From Fremontodendron californicum (taxonomy: Eukaryota; Streptophyta; Magnoliopsida; Malvales; Malvaceae): a stretch of DNA of 64,000 nucleotides. Below, in pieces: positions 9,007 through 23,000 of the stretch. Each line of letters starts with the position of its first letter. The stretch's first letter is position 1. A program made the translations under genes and the position numbers. The notes beneath the pieces are model-generated. The model did no database searches. It was not told where the DNA came from and saw only the letters and a list, made by a program, of their open reading frames with translations. The stretch is taken from assembly GCA_030761205.1 (NCBI GenBank), contig JAULJL010000048.1, positions 7,245,501 to 7,309,500 of the forward strand, read 5' to 3'.

Positions 9007-12000
9007 ATGAGATATATTGTTAAGATGCCAATAGTATTATTGGTATTTATTGTATGTGCAATAGGGTTATCTATGGCGACGTCGGAATCTTCAACATACA
9101 CAAAGATTTACAGTTTAGGCGGTGCTCCATCAGTTTTTCATTCTCAAGATCACTGTTCTAACTGTTCTTTTTCTACTCAAATATCTCTAAAAAATAATAC
9201 CATCAACTGTCACTTTGCCATGCTTCAAGGAAGAAGAAACTATCAAGAAGATCGATTATTTTGTGATCTCAATATTCGCATTCCATTCTTTGGTAAATTC
9301 TTTAAACTTTTTTTCTTTCTTCATATATATTTATTCGTATGATAATTATTATAAGTCAGATGCACTTAATATCAAACATAGAAGACAAATAATCAAAGGG
9401 TCAAAGACTATAATTCTTTTTTTATTTTTTTATTTATATTATGATCATTATTCTCCGAGGTTTAAGTTACAAAATAAAATCACATTATTCTTATTCATTA
9501 TTATATTGATAAGCCAAAGTAACCAATAAAATAACTAATGGACGGTCCAATTCCAACCTATATTAAAAAAATACTAATTTCAATAAGATTATTAATCATC
9601 TTATAACTCTATATATTAAAATCTACATCCAGAAAATATTATAAAAGTTGTAGCTTTTTCTCAAGTTTTTTTGTATATTAATTCTTTTTCTATTGTTGTT
9701 TGAATCAAACCTTTAGGAGGCAAATTACCAATGAGATATATTGTTAAGATGCCAGTAGAATTAATTGTTTGGAATATTAATGGATGCAGGTAATTTGTTA
9801 ACTTTTTTGTTTTAATTGTTTGGAATATTAATGGATGCAGGTAAGAATGAAATTAAGGAAGTCTCTATGGGAATGGCTGCGATTTTCGACGGCCATAGAG
9901 GGGCTGAAGCCAGTGAGATGGCTTCAAATATTGTATTGGACTATTTTCTACTTCATTCACGTTTTATTCAATATGAGATCAAAGAGTGAGTTTTCAACAT
10001 CGAAAAAAAAAATTGCTAGCTAGTTTCTGTTACCTCAAAACTTATTTCTCTTTCTAACAACAAATTATATGTTTGAAAAGAATGTTAGGTGTGGTTCCTG
10101 ACGAATCAATGCATATGGAAATTTTGAAGGAAGCATTAGTGAGGACCATTCGTGACATTGATATTACATTTACCAAGGTAATTGATAATTGATTGAAGTT
10201 CATAAATTTCTAGCTTAACTTAACCTAACTTTGTCCCTACTGCTATTACTTGTTACTAGGTTTGTTTTACTGATGATATATTGCCATGGATTGCTTAGGT
10301 CTTTAGTAATTTTATTAATTATTTGGTATAGACTTATTTGTCTGCTTAATTGCTAATTTGTTTAGACATGATAATTTTGAACACAACATATTTAATAAAC
10401 ACGACACGTTTATTACATGTATCATATTCATAAAATTTTAACACGTTTAATAATTTGTATCGTGTTCCTATTTACACGATTGACACAAAAAAAAATAAGA
10501 CACAACACAAACCCGTATTACCAAATTTGCTTTATTTCTTTCTGACTCTCAAATTCTTGCAGTCCCATATTCTTTTTTGTGGTATATGTAAAAATTTATT
10601 GGATTCAATCTAATGGATATACTCCTAGCTTTAAACCTGTAATCACATTCGTTAAGAAAAAAAATCTCAAAATCTAACTGTTAAAGATGTTTGAATACTT
10701 AAAATTTGCATAACATTATTCCATCCCATCTCTAGGAAGCTTCCAAGAAGGGTATTCTTTCAGGATGTACAGCGGCAATAGTTATTATAGTTGATAATCA
10801 AATTTTGGTGGCCAATGTTGGTGACTCAAAGGTTGTTTTATGCTCACAGAAATTCCATTCTCACCAAGATATTAGAGGTTAGTAATTTGCCTTTGTTGTC
10901 TACCATATCCACTCTAATCCCTATTTCATTACTTATTACTCGAGCATTTGATTAAATAATAAGGATTTATATTTGATTCATTATCAGTTATAGATATATC
11001 AATATATTATATAATGTCTCTTTTTAATAAATAAAATTATTTTTATTTATTTTTATACTTATCAATAAAGTGATATTATGTGATTCGCATATAATATATA
11101 AATTTATATGCTCATAGTATATCAAATATAAACTCATAATAAATACATTATTTTTTTTTCAAAAAGTTGAGTTAGAAATTTTTAATAATAATAAAAAAAA
11201 AAACTCAAATTACTTGATGGTTATAGACAGTTGGTTGGAGTATAGGCGAAGACGAAGAAATAATGCCAGAGTCTCCTTAAAAGATCATAAAAAGATTGGA
11301 TTATCAAACATTGGTGGTTTAAAGTTTCTCACAGCAAAAGAACTAACAAGAGATCACCATCCTGATCGAGAGGATGAAAGAATGCGTATAGAAGCTGCCG
11401 GTGGCTATGTAGTTTCAGGAGCAAGCAGTGTTCCTCGAGTCAATGGTCAATTGGCTGTATCTCGATCCATCGGTGATTTGTACTATAAAAGGTTTTATCT
11501 CTTTCTCATCTGCCCTTAATTGATAGAATTACATAAATTAGACTTGATTTTGACATGATATGAAAACATAACACGAACACGACACGTTTAAATACAATTA
11601 ATATGAATAACACGAAACGTTTAATACACGTATCGTATTTGTGTTTAGAATTTTGACACATTTAATAATTTATGTTGTATTATGTTTATACGACTGACAT
11701 GAAAAAATATTAAACAAGACACATCCACCAATTACCAAATCTACCTAATATCTATAATTTATTAGTCATTTTTGAAAACGAACACGACACATTTAAATAC
11801 AATTAATATGATTAACTCGAAACGTTTATTACACGTATCGTATTTGTATTTAGGATTTTGACACATTTAATAATTAATGTAGTATTTATATTTACATGAT
11901 TGACACGAGGAAAAAAACTAAATTTTTACACTACATTTGTTGGTAAACACGACACGTATACACGAATTATCAGATTTACATTATATATATATATAATTTA

Positions 12001-12614
12001 TTAGTCAATTTTCTCTTGACCAATTATAAGATTGAGAAATGTTAAAGGGTTTGAAAAAAATGAAATAATTTGAATAATTCAATAAAAAAATATTAAATTT
12101 TTACACTACATTTGTATATTTACACATTGTTAATGTTTTTGTTACTTCATTTTGAAATTTGGATTATTTAACACATCCCATTGATATTTAAATCTGATCA
12201 ACTTTAAATTAATTTTATTATTATTATTATTTAAGTTTCGTGTTTACTTGTTTCCTATTTTTCTCTTTTTAAATCACATAAAGAATACCTCCAAAATTAG
12301 TATTTTTTTTGGCATTATACAGCTCAGGTGTTATAGCAGTATCAGAAGTGATTGACTGGCAACCTTTGAGCAGAAATGATAGCTATTTGGTGATCTCGTC
12401 TGATGGGATTTTTGAAAAGTTAAATGCCCAACATGTTTGTCAACTTTTACCGGATTCTAATAATTTTCCGACTAGTGATGAAGGGATTAGGCTATTCGAT
12501 TCATGTCAATCCCCATTGCCTGAATGCATATTAAGGACGGCATATGAAGAAGGTAGCATGGATAATTTGTCTGTTATTGTGGTTCCACTAAAGGAAGCTG
12601 GTTTAATTTCTTGA
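9007..12614 (+). CDS. Secreted-type protein phosphatase 2C, copy A (PP2C 51-like)
   Basis: Six exons: 9007-9292, 9841-9985, 10081-10177, 10736-10877, 11227-11491, 12323-12614. All introns are GT/AG and phases agree, giving 408 residues. I chose Met at 9007 because MPIVLLVFIVCAIGLS follows as a signal-peptide core; an in-frame Met at 8968 would add 13 residues. PP2C motifs appear in order: LQGRRNYQEDR, AAIFDGHRGAEAS, SGCTAAIVI, VANVGDSKVV, DHHPDREDER, VPRVNGQLAVSRSIGD, YLVISSDGIFE and SMDNLSVIVV. All acidic metal ligands expected for this Mg/Mn-dependent Ser/Thr phosphatase are present. The protein matches Arabidopsis PP2C 51 (At3g63340) without a kinase extension. It converges on the kinase gene ending at 13179. 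If the signal peptide works, the enzyme enters the secretory pathway. Confidence 0.85.
9541..9790 (+). repeat. Internal duplication of promoter and exon-1 head, copy A
   Basis: Sequence from about 8770-9045 (upstream region, start codon, first codons MRYIVKMPV) is repeated here inside intron 1, in the same orientation and slightly diverged. It could supply a second transcription start. The repeated exon 1 is not followed by a donor in a sensible frame. Confidence 0.7.
9763..9840 (+). repeat. Tandem repeat of the intron-1 acceptor, 2 copies
   Basis: The unit TGTTTGGAATATTAATGGAT plus GCAG occurs twice and ends with the real acceptor before 9841. Copy B has three units and copy C one. Confidence 0.8.
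10366..10520. repeat. Repeat family 2 (ACACGA-rich) copy in intron 3
   Basis: A roughly 150-200-bp repeat with words such as AACACGACACG, TTTATTACATGTATC, TTAACACGTTTAAT and TTACACGATTGACAC, and no coding capacity. Many copies occur in the window, most in PP2C introns and 3' flanks. Confidence 0.6.
11540..11990. repeat. Repeat family 2, two tandem copies in intron 5
   Basis: Two consecutive copies of the ACACGA-rich repeat (11540-11750 and 11775-11990), also present in copy B at 33735-34195. Copy C has a single copy (50503-50720). Confidence 0.6.
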
Positions 12615-12754
12615 ATCATATGGCTTTTCAAAAAAAAATTGGATGGTAATCAAATGCAATTGTGACAAGTGGAAAAAAGAATAGCACTTCTAGCATTTCT
12701 CATCAATGTATATGGCATTAATTTTGAGATTATTATTCAATACACCAACAATTA

Positions 12755-12960
12755 GGTTCGATAATTCGTGCAGACATGTTGTGCCTTGTTTTTTTTTTTT
12801 TTTTTTCTTTTTTTCTCGTGTCAATCGTTTAAACATGAGTACAACACATGATTAAACATGTCAAAATTCTAAACACGAATATTATACGTGTATTAAACTA
12901 TCATCTTAATCATGTCGTGTCATGTAGTTCGAATAGTGTTCAAAATTACCAAATCTATTA
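12755..12960. repeat. Repeat family 2, reverse-oriented copy 3' of PP2C-A
   Basis: ACACGA-type repeat in the opposite orientation (CTCGTGTCAATCGTTTAAAC and onward), lying between the convergent PP2C and kinase 3' ends. Equivalent copies are at 34955-35185 and 51185-51400. Confidence 0.55.
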
Positions 12961-13178
12961 GTGTTTTAAAAAACATACGTATTTTTGCATCAATTAGAAA
13001 CACATCAATTACTTTCTAATAAACGTACGCTTCTAATACCATGTACATGTATGGATTCTACAAATTTATGATTGGATTCTATACATGTGAACAATAGCGA
13101 GTGAATAATAGCTATGAATGTATTGGAAAAAAAACAAAGAAACTTGACTAAAAAAACAAACTCAATTGCATGCCTGCT

Positions 13179-16100
13179 TCATTCAGTGGGAAGGCGGAAG
13201 TAAGGATGCTGCAAAGCATCAGCAGCACTCAAACGCTCTTCCTGCAGTATTGACATCAATGTTAGGTTCAGTATGGCGATTTGATCACAAGCCCAAAAGA
13301 ATTCTGCAGATTATAGATAGATTCTACCAATTAATAAGTCATGCAAACAATCAAATAAGAGAAATTAGTTTACATGCCTAGTGAATTCTTTTGGGGCCAA
13401 AATTTGCATACCTAGCTATAACAAGCAATTCCGATTATATGTTATCGGTATCCAGTATCCAACATCTATATCCGGCACATATTCGAATATAACTATAGGG
13501 TTAAGCACATACTCCGTATACGACACTCACTCAGATTCCAAATAACATAGATTCTGATTTCAAATTTGTTGCATATATATATATATATATATACTCTTCA
13601 GTTTAGCTGGGATTTAAATAAAAAATGATTAGGTACAACACTACAATATTATTTAAAGTAGCACTAATTACAGATAGCAAGGACAAATTTTCAATTAGCT
13701 CACTGAAATTTGACAAAAATAGAATTCTCACCATTATAAAGCTTTAAAACCTAATTTCACAAGAACCCTCACCCCACATATAAGGGCATATATTGAAGGC
13801 AATCACTGCAAGTAGAAATTGCCTTACTAAGATGACTTTTGACATATCAAATTCTGAAATTATAAATCCGTTATTGCCAGACCAAGAAACCAAGAAACTT
13901 TGAGATAAAATGAAATTATTACCAAAAATCATGCATTCTACTGGACTTCCCTAACATAGACCCACCCATCAAAACATGAGAAATAAGAAATGCGCAAATT
14001 CTTTACCTGGTTGAAGTCACATGCTTAGGTTCCCTTTTGTTTGTTAATCAGTTAGGGTCATATTTTATCCGGCTGAAGTTTTAAGCTATGTTCAGATTCG
14101 GGGTAAGTGTCAAATATAATTGTGTTCGAAACGGGTATGTTCAATTTTTTTTTTAAAGTTTTTTCATATATTTAGAGGATCATACCCTTAAACATATGTG
14201 AATATGTGTCGGACACAGATATCTATTATGAATTCTTTAAAATAAAAAAAAAAGTGTCTGAATAACATAGGTTTTAAGCTGTTGAGTATAAAAAAAAGCA
14301 ATCCTAGCAAGTATATTACTGCTAATTAAGGTCCTAACCATTCACACTGTGCATGGTTACAACTCACAAATTCAATGGACAAGTATTGCTTAGGCAGATA
14401 AATATGTGAAACTATTATCCACGTGTTTAGAGTCTTAAAAACTGTGTTCATACTCAAGAAACCTGAAGAATTGGATCTCTATCCCTAAAAAACTGAAACC
14501 ATCTTTCCAACTTGACATCAAAGATTAGCTATCATGAGGAATCTTTGATGGGGGGACTATTCCTTGGAAAGTTGTTCTCCCATGTATCATTCGGTTTGGT
14601 GAATCTAGCTGAGAAGTAACAATGAACCTAATTACATTTCATAATTCTAAATTCTAATCTGAGAAGATGCAACCCATTGACATGTTTCAAAGTAAGGCTG
14701 CAGAGTGTGTGGCCATTACATCGGAAGCAAGGGAAGATACTAAAGCCACTATCAAACTGGATGTTTTCTCAAACTTAATTGAATAAAACTGGATCTTTAT
14801 CCTACTTGAAAATAAACATAAATAGTGTCTGGTTTTTCAATTCGGAATGGGTGGGCATGTACTTAGACCATAATCCACCCTTGAAGTCTCAGTCCTAAAA
14901 AAATTAAATCATGAACCACCCATCAAATCATAGGAGCACCTAAAATCGACCCACACTCATCGATCCGAGACGGCCAGCGGGTAACTTGGATCATTGCTCA
15001 CCCCTAACTGCAGTTGCTAAGTTGATGGGATCCAAGATTAATGGGTTCAAAGAGTTTAACCCCAGGGTTCACATCATAAGTTCTATTAGGTTGTAATAAC
15101 AAATCGATATGGTACAAACTAATGTGACCACAATCTAAGAAATCCAAGTAGCAGAAAACCAAAGGGAAACGAAGATCCATATGATCCATTCATTCAAGGC
15201 CTCTACTTTTTACAACAATAAAGTCCAAGATTTTTGCATTTGTTTGATTGCAAGAACAGGCTTATCTGAATCAGAATAAGAGCAGACACAAACTCTACTG
15301 CTAAGGTTCAAATATGTTTTAAAGCGTATGTTCTTGATGTAGAAAGCATAGTCAAGAATGTAACAAATAAGGAAGTCCCATAGTTTACTTTATCCTTTTG
15401 TTTTAGACACCTGAAGAAACAAAAATGTAATAAAGAGATTAACATGCACTATCAGCCTATATTTTTCTCTTCAAATCTCTGTTCACCTACTATGATGAGA
15501 AGCGATATGGATATTTATAATTATTCTAAATACAATGAGAACAATAGTCAATAGGTGATTGTTGGCTAAGATAATTGAATCTAAAGGTTCCAATAGCTAA
15601 CTCAAAGATAAATATACTAGTTATACAGTTTCAAAACTTACAGGATTCCAATGTAAGAATTGGCGAACTAATCGCAGAGCCCACAGATTTGGAAACCTGC
15701 AGAAAGTTAGAAATCATTAGACAGAAGTTTAGAAGCTACTTAATGGTGAAAGAGAATAAAACAAATGTTGCAAGAAATAGACATACCCGATCTTAAGGGG
15801 ATCTCTACTTTTGATTTGATTGGCAAATACCTCTTCAGAGCATTTCTTTGAAGTTGGAAAATTACCCTTGCAGAAAAGACACAAAATAAGCAGCATTGGT
15901 AGATAACCAACTGGCTAGAAGATGTTCTTCAGTATAGCATCTTGAAAGAAATTCAATTTAGCATCAAAACAAGATGAAAATGAAAGATGGTCGAATCTAA
16001 AACCAGACAACCACCTCATTGTTTTATATAGCAAAGATACCAAGAACCAAACTCAGCATGTGCTGCAGAATTCTGCTACAAAGTCAAGTGGAAAGGAAAA

Positions 16101-17035
16101 GAAAAAAGGTATGGCTTGAAACTTTTGGTTGCCGAGGTGCAGCAAAATGTCTGGTTGACATTAACTTACACTAACAAGAAATATTGGGGCAAGAACCATA
16201 AATCTTGATCAGAATTTTACTTTGGATAGGAAATAGCATCTCAATATAAACAGAAATTTCTTTCAAAAGTTTTTCTTTTTCTAAAAAGACATAAGTTTAT
16301 ATGGTTATCACCTCTCTTAAAAGTGTATTTTGAGGACTTATAATAACTGGAAAGAAATTTATGCAAAATAAGGATAACATACCAGGTTGTCTGCTTTCAA
16401 ATTTCAAAGTAGATCTATGTCTTCAGGTATTACAATGCACAGTTCCATAAGTGATCTTATTCTGTAGACATTGTAGAAGAAGATTGTGAAGTTTCAGTAA
16501 ATCATTAAGCAACAACTAAATCTTGGAATCAATAGCTCATTCTACAAGAAAGAAATTAGGACAAGATATTGAATGTTCAGATAGTGGCTTTGACAGATTT
16601 TAGAGTTTAGACTCCAGGAAGCATCATCTACAACTCCGGCAACTTAACAAAGCAGCACAATTTAACTAAATGTCTCCAACATTACTATTCTGTCAGAAAA
16701 GTCATTTAGACATTTTTAAGAAATATAAATGCCAATTTGATACTGCGATAGAGATCAGAATAGTAAATCAATGTGTTAAATTAATCAAAAACTTCATGGA
16801 TTTATGTAGCCACTTTTGCATGTATCAAACAAAAACATTAAGTCAAAAAGGTAAGGGTACTATAATATTTGTATCACCTACATGAAGGTCATTTTAAACT
16901 ACAACATCAATCTTCTATTATTAATCAATGGAAATGATGGAGAGGATGGGAGAAAGAGTCTACAAATTTAGCAGCCATATTACAATGCATGATCAAAACT
17001 AAAACGAATTATCATAGCTCCTTTTAGAGGATTTG

Positions 17036-17076
<41 letters not shown>

Positions 17077-20000
17077 AAGTATGTAATTTCAGCAGCAAGA
17101 TTCACGATACAGGACTTAAGTAAGAAGACTTATTGATCAGAAAAATACAGAACCAGTATGATACTCAATGGTGGTGGCTTAACCTTATGATCTTAGAACT
17201 TACAAAAGAATTAGAAAAGAATGACAAAGACAAAGATATGGCTTCAGTTATGACCATTAAGTTGCATTAAAAATATTTTTGGGTTCGCCCAATGAAAAAA
17301 AATAAGAATAAAGTTTTTTTGAAAAATTCTAACCTGTCCTTTGCCATGTCTTCTCAAAATACAAGCTTATTCAAACCATTTGAGCCACATTTTTTTCCAA
17401 GACATTATCAACAATTCCTCCACGATACAAACTTCAAAATCCCTAATTCTCATGAGCCCCATATTTATTTGACTGCATTTCACACATCTTTAGGTTTTTA
17501 GATGGCAAAAATTAGCAACATCAGTCACCATTCTTGGTTTCATAAGCATTATGCTTATCTCACCAACTATAGCCTATAGGCAATCATTACCTTACCATTT
17601 TTTATTTGTCCAAGTGGTTTAATCTCTTTTAAAATGATGAACTATAGACCAAACTCTATCTCATCCCTTATCTGTAGTGGCACCTCCTAGGTCAAAGAAT
17701 ATCAAACAGCAAATGAGGGTAAGGCGTGGTACTCACTGATAAAGCCGTGTCATCTGATCTTCATTCAAGTTCTTGAACCGTAATGCCAAAAGTGCATAAG
17801 CACGGTGACTTAACTGAAAAACATGAGGAGATCCTATGATCATCTCTAACATAACTACACCAACACTCCACATATCATACCTGCCAAATGTATAAATTAT
17901 TTGGGTAAGTACTAATCGTACTAGAACTGTCATAAACAAATTAAATCAGAATACTGTTAACATTTCATAATAACATTCTTAAATATGCATATAATATTAA
18001 AAATAAAAATGATGAAATTTTGTTTAGTTTGACCGGAAACAAAATATATATTAGAGAGGTAGAGGGTAAGAAGGATGTTCATACTTCAATCTGCTGCTTT
18101 TTGATTCATGAAACCAACTGGAATTTAGAAGAGCTTCTGGTGGGGTATAATCATAAGTTTGTTCATAGCTGAAACAAGTATGTAATGAATGAAAAATAAT
18201 GAGGAAGTCTAGGGACTAAGGAAGAATAAGCAAGATTAACCCATCTCTATAATTTGCTTCAATGTTGATTTCTCAAGATAATATGGGATTATGATTCTTA
18301 CCAAACTGCAATACCGAAAATAATATTTATGCATAATGCTATAATTCCCTATTTTCGTAAATTTTAATGTAAAATGGAATATTGGATGTGGTGCTATTCA
18401 AGAACTAATGAAAAGAAGACAACTGTTCTTTAAGGAACATACCTAACAAATTTAATCAGTAATCTACACATAGTAGTTACTCAAAAGTACATCAAAGTCA
18501 AACAGAGGTTAAGTGGTCTTCTGCTTTTGTCTTTCTCTAAGTTGATTTCTCTGCTCCTCTTCACGTTGATGGATAATCAAGATCCTACAGAAAGAATATT
18601 GAGAGCCAATCCAGAACTGGGTTGCTCATACTTATAGTCTGAGACCTATTTTGCTAGATATACTAATACTGTAAACTAGTTGAGGCCAAGAAAGTTTTTT
18701 ATTTGAAAACTTCGAAGTCTTATTGAACACTAAGGATGATGACAGGTTGGTTTCATGGATGTCCACAGCTTTATATTTGGTGATTTTAAATTCATCCATA
18801 TGGCTGTTAGGTGCACTTAACATAACTGACTCCAATTAATATCATCACCCAAGGGTACATAGATACATCAAACTAGTTCTAATGCCCAAGTTCAGTGCCA
18901 AACTAGTGACAGGCAAAGTAAAAGCGCAAATTAGAACTCGTGTCTAAAGCAAGAAGAAAAAAATGGAATATCTTAGGGAACTAAAGAACATGCCCAAACT
19001 ATTTCTAAGCCTTCTATTGTTGTCTTGAAGCAACATAACGTGTAGTTGTTAATCAAAATCATCAACTACAACCAATGTTACAGAGAGATGTAATAAATAG
19101 AGTTCATAAGAGAAACATCTTACCTTGATGGACCACTTGATCCATATAGATGCTTAATTGTGAACTCATCAACAGCACTACCAAAGTCAATAATACGCCT
19201 ATATACAAAGAAAAATACAGAAAAGTAAACATCTGGTGCAAAAGGAAATTTTTTTACTCCATATTAAAAGTGTACAAATTTGAATGAATAGAAGATTTTG
19301 AGGTTTTGTTCGTTTGTAGAGAAAGTCAATTATAGGCTAGAACAGTCAGCAATAAAGTATTGGTGTTATGACAGTTAATTCATCGTATTAAGACATAAAA
19401 GATAATAGAGAGATTATAAGAAAAGTTGTACATGTTGACTTGCTGGTTATCTCCACTTCTTTGCTTTAAGCATCTGTGGTTTGCATGATCCTCAAAGCAC
19501 AAGATCATATTATCTTCCAAAAGGAAAAGAACTATAAGTACTCTACACAATGCACATTGATAAGAAATCAACTTGTATTAAAAGGAAGTACACTAGATTA
19601 CAACATCTTAACTTTGAAACGGTACACTGCAAATAGAAAAGATGACCAAGCCAATATATGGCTGCAGGTACAATTTGAAATCAAATGAACCTTAATATGA
19701 TTACAATACAACTGCAAATTCTTTAAGGTGCCAATAAGTGACTGAAATTGTCCTGCTTATCTAAAAGCTAATTATTCATGGAAGTATAAGAGAATCCACG
19801 TAGACATTTCATGATCCATCTTACTTGGACAAGTGAGTAATTTTTTTTATCACTGTATAAATGTCTTATTTAGATCTTAGAAAGCAACAAGAAAAGCCTT
19901 TTTCTTACCAGGTTTAATGTCCCTGTGGGTTATGTCAAGGTCATGACAAGACTTGAGTGCTATCAACTGAAAAATAAAAGGAAAGACAAGCATGCGAGTA

Positions 20001-23000
20001 TTAATTTATTATTGAGAATGAAAATTTTTTAAAAAGAAAAGTAATCAGAAAAGCACGCTCTTTTGGAACTAATGCCAACATATACTGTAGAAATGGGAAA
20101 TGTTATAGAAAACTAGTCATTTAGTTTTTCAGATATCCCCATGAAAGCCATTATTCGATAAATTCAAATAAACTAAAAGTCAGCCTACAAGCTTATTGCG
20201 ATCCTATGGTTTAGTGCACTTTTGCATTATCCTCTTCCCTCGCAAATGTTTCAAGATGACAGAATCATAATGCTGAAATGGAGAGAATATTTGAAAGCAA
20301 GGAAGACAACTTACATAAGCATGTTATAGAAATGTTTTTTGTTTTCAAGTCGATCAACATTTCTTAGTTATCAAACTACTGCAGGTTTTTCATCCTTTCT
20401 TTTCTTTGATTTTTTTTTCTTTGAATGCAGGAAAATTCGAATCAAAGACCTGTCACAATCAAACCCTGACTTCAATTTATCACTATTCATCCTTCCAAGT
20501 TATTAAACTTATGCTCTTTCTCTCAGCAATAAAAGCTCAATAGTTACATCCTATACACTAAAAAAAATCACAATTCAACAACTTAAACTTCTTATCGGTC
20601 CATAGCAGCATTCATTGTTAGCTTGAAATCAGATTTTACTAGTGACATATAAAACCAAACGAACTTAGCACTTGAATATATTTGGAGTGCAATAAAGTGG
20701 TGATATGAACAAAACTTTGCTATGATGCTAACGTACCAGTTGCAATATGATTTGCTTCATTTCTTCTCCCCCTTCTGCAGTTGTCTTTAACCACTTCCAG
20801 TAGGAAGATGGCTCTAGTATCTTGACAGTATTAACATCTTGATGGCCTCCAGTAGAAGGGTCCTCTATCACTGTTGTATACAAAATCTTTGAAAAGGATA
20901 TTCCTTCATGTCGAAATACCAACCATATTCTCTGTTCTCCACAGTCAAGGCTTTCTACATAGCGCGCTACATGCTTGTTGCCTTTCTTGTTATGAAGTGA
21001 GGCATTTAAGAGAACTTCCCCAAAGTACCTTTCTCTTAATCCACTAAGGTAAACAGCGTGTCCTTTCTCAACCTATTTAATCAAGAATTATAATCCCATT
21101 TAAAGTTCTTATTAAATATCTAATGCACCAAAAGGACTACATATTTTAATGAAACTAAAAATAAACATTTTAACTATATAAAATACATTAAACCAAAGTT
21201 GAGTTTGAACGTAGTTCTTTTAATATTTGAGAGGCCTAGCCACCAATTGCCAAAAAGTTTTAGGTAGGACGCTTAACAAGAGCAGAACAGAATTATGGGT
21301 TTAAAGTGTGATTTTTGCATGATAGAGCTTCAACTCTTACAATAGTGAGATTTTGTAGAACACCTTAAATAGCAGACAAGCTTTTCAAAGCAATAAACTT
21401 GTGTAAGAATAGTGAGGAAGAAATATATAAATAAAACACAAATAGATAAAGATACTGCCCTAGCAAAGTAGTTATGAATCTGTTACGTACTTCTGAGTCA
21501 ATTAATGTAAATAAAAAAGTTACTTATATACTTCAATACTTGCATGCTTAAATACATAGTATTTGCATATAGAAAGAAGTGTATATGGACCAAATGACCA
21601 CTTTGTTAATCTCTATATTATTTTGATCACTTACCATTATGCGTTTTATAACGAAATAATCACCAATGTCAGAACTTGAGTGGCATTCATGGTTGAATAA
21701 GGAAGATTGTGAATGAATACTTTGAGTGTCCAGGCAGAATCTTCTTCGCAAAGTCTCTTTCTTATCATGAATTAAATCAAGAGAATGTTCCTCTTGGGTA
21801 CAAGACAACCAAGCTTCACCAAAACCTCCCTTGCCCAATCTTTTCTTGATTACGTACCTAACAGCCAAAGAATTGAATGCTAACAAATGTTAATGAGATT
21901 TAAAATTCTTATCACAAGGAAGACATGGCACTTTTTCCCGAACCTGAATGTAAATTAGTTATTTGAAAAGTTGCACATAAGAATTGCAAGTATTTCCTTG
22001 ACAAGATGCATATATATGAAATGTCCAAGGTATGGCTAGCAGGAAATTAAGTACTTATTTGACTTTTAGATTAGCAAAAAACCTAGAAAAAGAAAATCAT
22101 ATCTCATAGTTTGAAGTGCTAATGTCAGCTACTTGTCACGCTTCTTTCAGATATAGAAAGAATTATGAATAGAAGTAAAAACGGGACGAATGAAATTGTT
22201 AAGCATCAAACCAATTCAATATAAGTGGAGAAGCCCATATAAAACCATGCAAACTAGAGATTTAACCGAATGTGGGATAACACCACTTAATACTCCCCTT
22301 GTTTGGTTGCCCAATACTAAGAATTGAAACAAAAGGGCCCAAGAGCTGGACAAACACATAAGGGCAACAAACAACAAGAATAACAAGCAACGTATAACTT
22401 GGACTCTGATCCCATGTTAAGCAACCAACCTAAAATCACTTAATAGACATAGAAACATGACTTTACATTTTTATACAGCTTTTAGTTAGTTCCCTAGTGA
22501 TACCATGCTTCCATTAAAGTATGTGTGTGTACGTGTAAGTGCATATATGGTAACTCTAAGGACCTTAGCCTGCCATCATGATTTAGCCAGCTGAAAGATA
22601 AATAACAAGCATAATTGGTCACCTGTAACTAGATATTTTCCCAATAAAAGGAATAACTCCACTCGTATATTAACCAAAACAAAATTTTTTAGCCTATTCT
22701 TCTCAAACTTATGATAATAACACAATGACAGAACAAGACAAACTGTCGATTCCACTTGTATATCAAAAATCAGATCTAACGTCAACAAATTCTGCTTCAA
22801 ACGAGTGTGTATCCTTATTTTTCAATGTCAAACAATACAAATGGTAATTTTAAGAAGAAAAGAACTTACCAGTAAGCGACCACCCAAAACAAAGTTAACA
22901 AACCACCAAAATGATAATATAGGGTTACAATCATTTTTGGCTTTTCATAGATGGTGTAAATGTTAAGTGTTTCTGAACTACTATTTGAATAGATTTAACC

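Larger units (their letters stand above)
8540..13560 (+). repeat. Segmental duplication unit A (PP2C plus kinase 3' end)
   Basis: This block is repeated almost identically at 25950-35700 (unit B, enlarged by inserts) and less closely at about 47740-51940 (unit C). The match covers promoter, exons and introns of the PP2C gene and the last exon of the facing kinase gene. By eye A and B are much closer to each other than either is to C, so C split off first. Confidence 0.85.

Noticed and set aside
17038..17076. GAAA run as a regulatory site
   Set aside because: Ordinary intronic microsatellite.
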